Source: Roseibium sp. MMSF_3412 (GTDB taxonomy: Bacteria > Pseudomonadota > Alphaproteobacteria > Rhizobiales > Stappiaceae). Taken from it: 64,000 nucleotides of DNA. The stretch's first letter is position 1. Each line of letters starts with the position of its first letter. Shown in pieces: positions 60,915 to 64,000 of the stretch. The stretch is taken from positions 1 to 64,000 of the forward strand of contig NZ_JASHJI010000022.1 in assembly GCF_030733265.1 (NCBI RefSeq), written 5' to 3'. A program made the position numbers and the translations under genes. Under the pieces are notes generated by a model. The model saw only the letters and a program-made list of their open reading frames with translations. It did not search any database and was not told the origin of the DNA.

Positions 60915-61496
60915 ATGAAAAAGTACCTTTTCGCCGGTCTCTCGGCCGCTGTTCTTGCCGTTTGCGTCTCCGGCGCGAGCGCTCAGACCCAGCTCAACCG
61001 CAACGAAATCATCAACTCGCTGCAGGGAGCGCAGCAGAAGGTCGATGTCAGCGCCGATGAATTGCAGAAGGCCGCCTTCGAGAACATCCAGAAGTATCCA
61101 GGTGCAAACTCGCCGGGCAATCTGCCGCTCTGGGACAAGCTTGCCTCGCTGCGCCAGTTCAACGTGGAAATCACGTTCGACATCAATTCGGCACGCATCC
61201 GGCCCGAATCTTATGAAACCATCGGGCTGATCGCCGATGCGCTGCACACACCCTATCTGCAGGGCCAGACCTTCTTCGTTGTCGGTCACACGAGTGCAGA
61301 CGGGCCGCGTGACTTCAATCTCGAATTGTCCATCAAACGGGCCAAGTCGGTGCGCGATGCGCTTGTGACGACGTTCCGGGTCCCGGGCGAATATCTGGAG
61401 GCCGTAGGCCTTGGAGAAGAGCAACTGCGCGATCCCTCCAAGCCGGATGCTCAGATCAACCGCCGGGTTCAGCTGATCAATGTCGGCTATCGCTGA
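60915..61496 (+). CDS. OmpA-family peptidoglycan-binding protein
   Basis: 193 aa with a signal peptide (ASA-Q, about residue 24) and no lipobox. The N-terminal part is short and charged. The OmpA_C domain (about 85-193) shows the beta-strand ITFDINSARIRPES, helix and GHTSADGPRDFNLELSIKRAKSVRDAL, with the diaminopimelate-contact Asp and Arg positions, then GLGEEQL and NRRVQL. It should be a soluble periplasmic protein linked to peptidoglycan. Co-transcribed with the Cys-repeat gene. Confidence 0.88.
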   Translation: MKKYLFAGLSAAVLAVCVSGASAQTQLNRNEIINSLQGAQQKVDVSADELQKAAFENIQKYPGANSPGNLPLWDKLASLRQFNVEITFDINSARIRPESYETIGLIADALHTPYLQGQTFFVVGHTSADGPRDFNLELSIKRAKSVRDALVTTFRVPGEYLEAVGLGEEQLRDPSKPDAQINRRVQLINVGYR

Positions 61497-61515
61497 ACAT
61501 CACAAACCTGAAAAG

Positions 61516-61544
61516 ACCGTTCCCGCCCCGGCGGGAACGGTTTT
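61516..61544 (+). terminator. Rho-independent terminator after the OmpA-family gene
   Basis: ACCGTTCCCGC-CCCG-GCGGGAACGGT is an 11-bp stem with a four-base loop, followed by TTTGTG. Confidence 0.85.
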
Positions 61545-61657
61545 GTGATTGTTCCCGATTATGGAACAGCCCTTCTCCAAAAACTGACCTTCTGCTGCGC
61601 CTGAACCCGCTTATGTTCTGCCAAGACGCATTGTCGGTTGTCCAATGGAGATCCCCT

Positions 61658-62446
61658 ATGTCCGCAACGCAAAGCATCATTCCGCCTGTTTTTTTCGCGC
61701 ATGGCGCACCGACGCTCGCGGTTGAAGACACGGCCGCGAACCGGTTTCTGAAGTCGTTTTCAGAAAACGGCGTCGAGCCGAAAGCGATCCTGATCCTGTC
61801 GGCGCACTGGGAAACCAACGGGTTGAAACTCTCCGCGCCCGGTCCCCTGCGCACCTACCATGATTTCCGCGGGTTCCCGAAGGAGCTCTACGAGATTTCC
61901 TATCCGGCCTTTGCGGATGAAGATCATGTCGACGAGACAGCGCAGCTCCTCGAGGAAGCCGGCTACGATGTTGAACTGGACAGCGAGTGGGGTCTGGATC
62001 ACGGTGCCTGGGTTCCGCTGTCGCTGGCTTTCCCGACAGCCCGCATTCCCGTTACGGCGCTCTCGCTGCCCGATGGCAGCACACCGGAAAGTATCTACCG
62101 GCTCGGCAAGGCGGTGGCACCGCTTCGCGAAAAGGGTGTTCTGATCGCCGGGTCGGGCAGCACGACACACAATCTGCGCGATATCAGGCCGCAGGGATCA
62201 AGCGCACCCGACTGGGCCGAAACATTCGATCAATGGCTGGATGAAGGTCTGAAGGCCGGCTCGATCGACTATTTCAAGGACCTCGAAGCGGCCCCGGACT
62301 TCCGCCGCAATCACCCGACCGAAGAGCATCTTTTGCCGCTGTTCTTCCCCTTTGGCGCTGCCGGTGAGGACGCACATGTGGAACGCCTGCACCGAAGCTA
62401 CGAATACGGCTCCATCAGCATGAGCTACTTCCGCTTCGCTGCATGA
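61658..62446 (+). CDS. ygiD: Class III extradiol dioxygenase of the YgiD / DOPA 4,5-dioxygenase family
   Basis: 262 aa from ATG 61658, preceded by GGAGA; the frame is open 15 codons upstream. LigB-type fold with Zn/Fe ligands in FFAHGAPT (His), LSAHWET (His), GLDHGAWVPL (His) and HPTEEHLLPLFF. E. coli YgiD cleaves DOPA at position 4,5. Physiological substrate here unknown. Confidence 0.9.
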   Translation: MSATQSIIPPVFFAHGAPTLAVEDTAANRFLKSFSENGVEPKAILILSAHWETNGLKLSAPGPLRTYHDFRGFPKELYEISYPAFADEDHVDETAQLLEEAGYDVELDSEWGLDHGAWVPLSLAFPTARIPVTALSLPDGSTPESIYRLGKAVAPLREKGVLIAGSGSTTHNLRDIRPQGSSAPDWAETFDQWLDEGLKAGSIDYFKDLEAAPDFRRNHPTEEHLLPLFFPFGAAGEDAHVERLHRSYEYGSISMSYFRFAA

Positions 62447-62514
62447 GCGACGCTTATCGGGGTCCGTAGTCTCCCTCCCCAAGGCAACCCGCCTTCCCCC
62501 TTGTCTCTTCAAAC

Positions 62515-62569
62515 GTCATGCCATGGCTCGACCATGGCATGGATTGCCGGATCAAGTCCGGCAATGACT
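62515..62569. repeat. Dispersed repeat with two hairpins
   Basis: GTCATGCCATGG...CAATGAC flanks two internal hairpins: GCCATGG-CTCGA-CCATGGC and TTGCCGGA-TCAAG-TCCGGCAA. Such double hairpins with GTCAT ends are a common intergenic repeat class in alphaproteobacteria. It follows the dioxygenase gene and may act as a terminator. Confidence 0.7.
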
Positions 62570-62627
62570 GAGGGGGAGATTGTCCATTGGCACTCTCACT
62601 TCCAAACATAACCCTATAGAAATTCAG

Positions 62628-62676
62628 CCTCATCCTGAGGAAGGCCGCAGGCCTGTCTCGAAGGATGCGCGGGCCG
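62628..62676. repeat. Dispersed repeat with CCTCATCCTGAGG core
   Basis: CCTCA-TCC-TGAGG followed by AGGCC-GCA-GGCCT and GTCTCGAAGGATG. The string CTCATCCTGAGGA...GTCTCGAAGGATG recurs in intergenic regions of many Rhizobiales. It lies 28 bases from the coaBC stop codon on the opposite side of repeat 62515-62569. Confidence 0.65.
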
Positions 62677-62703
62677 TCGACCCGTCTTGGCTCATGACCC
62701 CGG

Positions 62704-63927
62704 TCAGCTGTTGAGGTCTTGTGCGGCCCGTTCGATGATCCTGCGGGCGACATCGGACTTGTTCATTTCGGGCCAATCCTCGATGCCGGACTTGCTGACA
62801 AGGCGGATGGTGTTGGCGTCGCCTCCCATGATGCCCGTTTCAGGGCTGACATCGTTGGCAACGATCCAGTCCGCATTCTTGCGTTCCAGTTTCGCGCGGG
62901 CGTTATCGATCAGGTTCTGCGTCTCGGCGGCAAACCCGATCAGCAGTTGCGGACGCAGGCTGGTGTGGTGGCCGATCGTTGCCAGAATGTCCGGGTTCTC
63001 GACCAGCGCGAGCGCGGGCGGCTGGCCGCTTCCGTCCTTCTTGATCTTCTGGGATCCTTCCGCCGCAACGCGCCAGTCGGCGACTGCAGCTGCCATGATG
63101 GCGATGTCCGCAGGAAGGTTGGCCTCTACGGCCTTGAGCATCTCGGCCGCCGTTTCGACATGCACCGTGTTGATATTGGCGGGATCGGGCAGCTCGACCG
63201 GCCCGGACACGAGCGTGACGCGCGCGCCCGCATTGTAGGCTGCGCGCGCGAGCGCGTGGCCCTGTTTGCCCGATGAGCGGTTGGCGATATACCGCACCGG
63301 GTCGATCGGCTCATGTGTCGGACCGGACGTGATCAGAACGTGTTTCCCGGAAAGCGGAAGCCCGGGACGCTGCATGTCCTGATCCCTCAGGACCGCGTCT
63401 GCGGCGGCGGCGATCTCGAGCGGTTCGCTCATCCGGCCGACGCCGGCCTCGCCCTTTTCCGCCATCTCGCCGCTTGCCGGCCCGACAAACCGGACGCCGC
63501 GTTCTTCCAGGGTTGCGACGTTGCGCAGGGTCGCCGGGTTCTGCCACATCTTCGGGTTCATGGCCGGGGCGGCCAGAACAGGCTTGTCCGTTGCAAGCAG
63601 AACCGCTGTGGCCAGATCATCTGCAATGCCATGGACCATCTTGGCCATGAGATTGGCCGTGGTGGGCGCGATCAGGACCAGGTCGTGATCGCGGGCAAGG
63701 CGGATATGCCCGACATCATGCTCCGCTTCCCGGTCGAACAGGTCGGTAAAGACTTTTTCGGCGGACAGCGCGCCGACGGCAAGCGGCGTGACGAATTCGC
63801 GCGCACCATCCGTCATGACCGGGATCACGCGCGCACCGCGTTCCTTGAGCCGCCGGATCAGGTCGAGCGACTTGTAGGCGGCAATGCCGCCGCTGATGAT
63901 CAGGACAATGGCTTTGCCGTTCAGCAT
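62704..63927 (-). CDS. coaBC: Bifunctional phosphopantothenoylcysteine decarboxylase / phosphopantothenate-cysteine ligase
   Basis: 407 aa. Two consecutive steps of CoA synthesis after pantothenate kinase. CoaC half (about 1-185): flavin site GGIAAYKSLDLIRRL, TANLMAKMVHG and the PAMNPKMWQNPAT motif. CoaB half (about 190-407): ITSGPTHEPIDPVRYIANRSSGKQG and AAVADWR. CoaA for the first step is at 9.9 kb in this window. The region beyond its start (63928-64000) is too short to interpret. Confidence 0.96.
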   Translation of the reverse strand: MLNGKAIVLIISGGIAAYKSLDLIRRLKERGARVIPVMTDGAREFVTPLAVGALSAEKVFTDLFDREAEHDVGHIRLARDHDLVLIAPTTANLMAKMVHGIADDLATAVLLATDKPVLAAPAMNPKMWQNPATLRNVATLEERGVRFVGPASGEMAEKGEAGVGRMSEPLEIAAAADAVLRDQDMQRPGLPLSGKHVLITSGPTHEPIDPVRYIANRSSGKQGHALARAAYNAGARVTLVSGPVELPDPANINTVHVETAAEMLKAVEANLPADIAIMAAAVADWRVAAEGSQKIKKDGSGQPPALALVENPDILATIGHHTSLRPQLLIGFAAETQNLIDNARAKLERKNADWIVANDVSPETGIMGGDANTIRLVSKSGIEDWPEMNKSDVARRIIERAAQDLNS

Positions 63928-64000
63928 CGATGCACTCCTCCCGAAAGGGCAGGTCTATCAGAAACCGGTGCGGAAATCTCGGGGTGCCGGCGAAACCACT

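Noticed and set aside
1..64000. tRNA, rRNA, CRISPR array, prophage or integron features
   Set aside because: No cloverleaf-like sequence, rRNA segment, regularly spaced repeat array, integrase or phage structural genes were recognised.

Overview
The window reads as ordinary, gene-dense chromosome of a GC-rich alphaproteobacterium. A regB/regA (actS/actR) redox pair, a glnD-murJ-trpS run, a Tim44-like/mltA/Smr/HTH cluster, olsB, DUF2852, and a hisB-DUF2628-hisH-hisA-hisF-hisE-coaA operon point to Hyphomicrobiales (Rhizobiales), perhaps a Stappiaceae-like marine bacterium; the family-level guess is inference. No rRNA, tRNA, CRISPR, prophage or intact insertion sequence was recognised. The one mobile-looking element is a 268-base non-coding inverted-repeat element at 26075-26342.

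Layout: 0-5.4 kb holds an AraC-MGMT DNA repair protein, an Lrp-type regulator divergent from arginase and ornithine cyclodeaminase (arginine to proline), pyrF, and an SDR oxidoreductase. 5.5-10.8 kb is the histidine operon running into pantothenate kinase, with two tandem DUF1330 genes inserted. 10.9-17.4 kb has a Cache chemoreceptor, a large secreted protein joining a VHL-like beta domain to a lysozyme-inhibitor-like domain, the RegA/RegB pair and secB. 17.4-22.6 kb holds a CMD protein, moeB, hrcA and the divergent rph-rdgB-hemW operon. 22.7-26.8 kb has an intracellular PHB depolymerase with an unusual helix-hairpin-helix tail, DUF2852, a YgjP-like metallopeptidase, the MITE-like element and a secreted orphan. 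26.9-42.8 kb is mainly cell envelope and control: class A PBP, OlsB, hybrid kinase, trpS, murJ, glnD, an HTH-Smr-MltA-Tim44 operon and fxsA. 42.9-50.8 kb has an acyltransferase, a RidA-like protein, polA, a Tat-exported cyclase-family protein, LysR and two small orphans. 51-64 kb has comM, YbjQ, GNAT, an AcoR-like activator with a degenerate AAA+ core next to an NTF2-flavin monooxygenase fusion, cysK, a HAD hydrolase, dut, a GLG1-type Cys-repeat protein with an OmpA partner, an extradiol dioxygenase and coaBC.

Most genes are housekeeping. The most unusual parts are fusions and degenerate versions of known families: VHL plus MliC-like, PhaZ plus HhH, and an AcoR-type protein lacking GAFTGA and Walker B acids. 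There is also a short PPGSIGGG motif shared by two unrelated envelope proteins, CRP-like operators upstream of two uncharacterised genes, and several dispersed palindromic repeats. Coordinates were read by eye. Start codons were moved inward where a Shine-Dalgarno sequence and family length argued for it, and each such choice is stated. No database search was run; family names rest on motif recognition.
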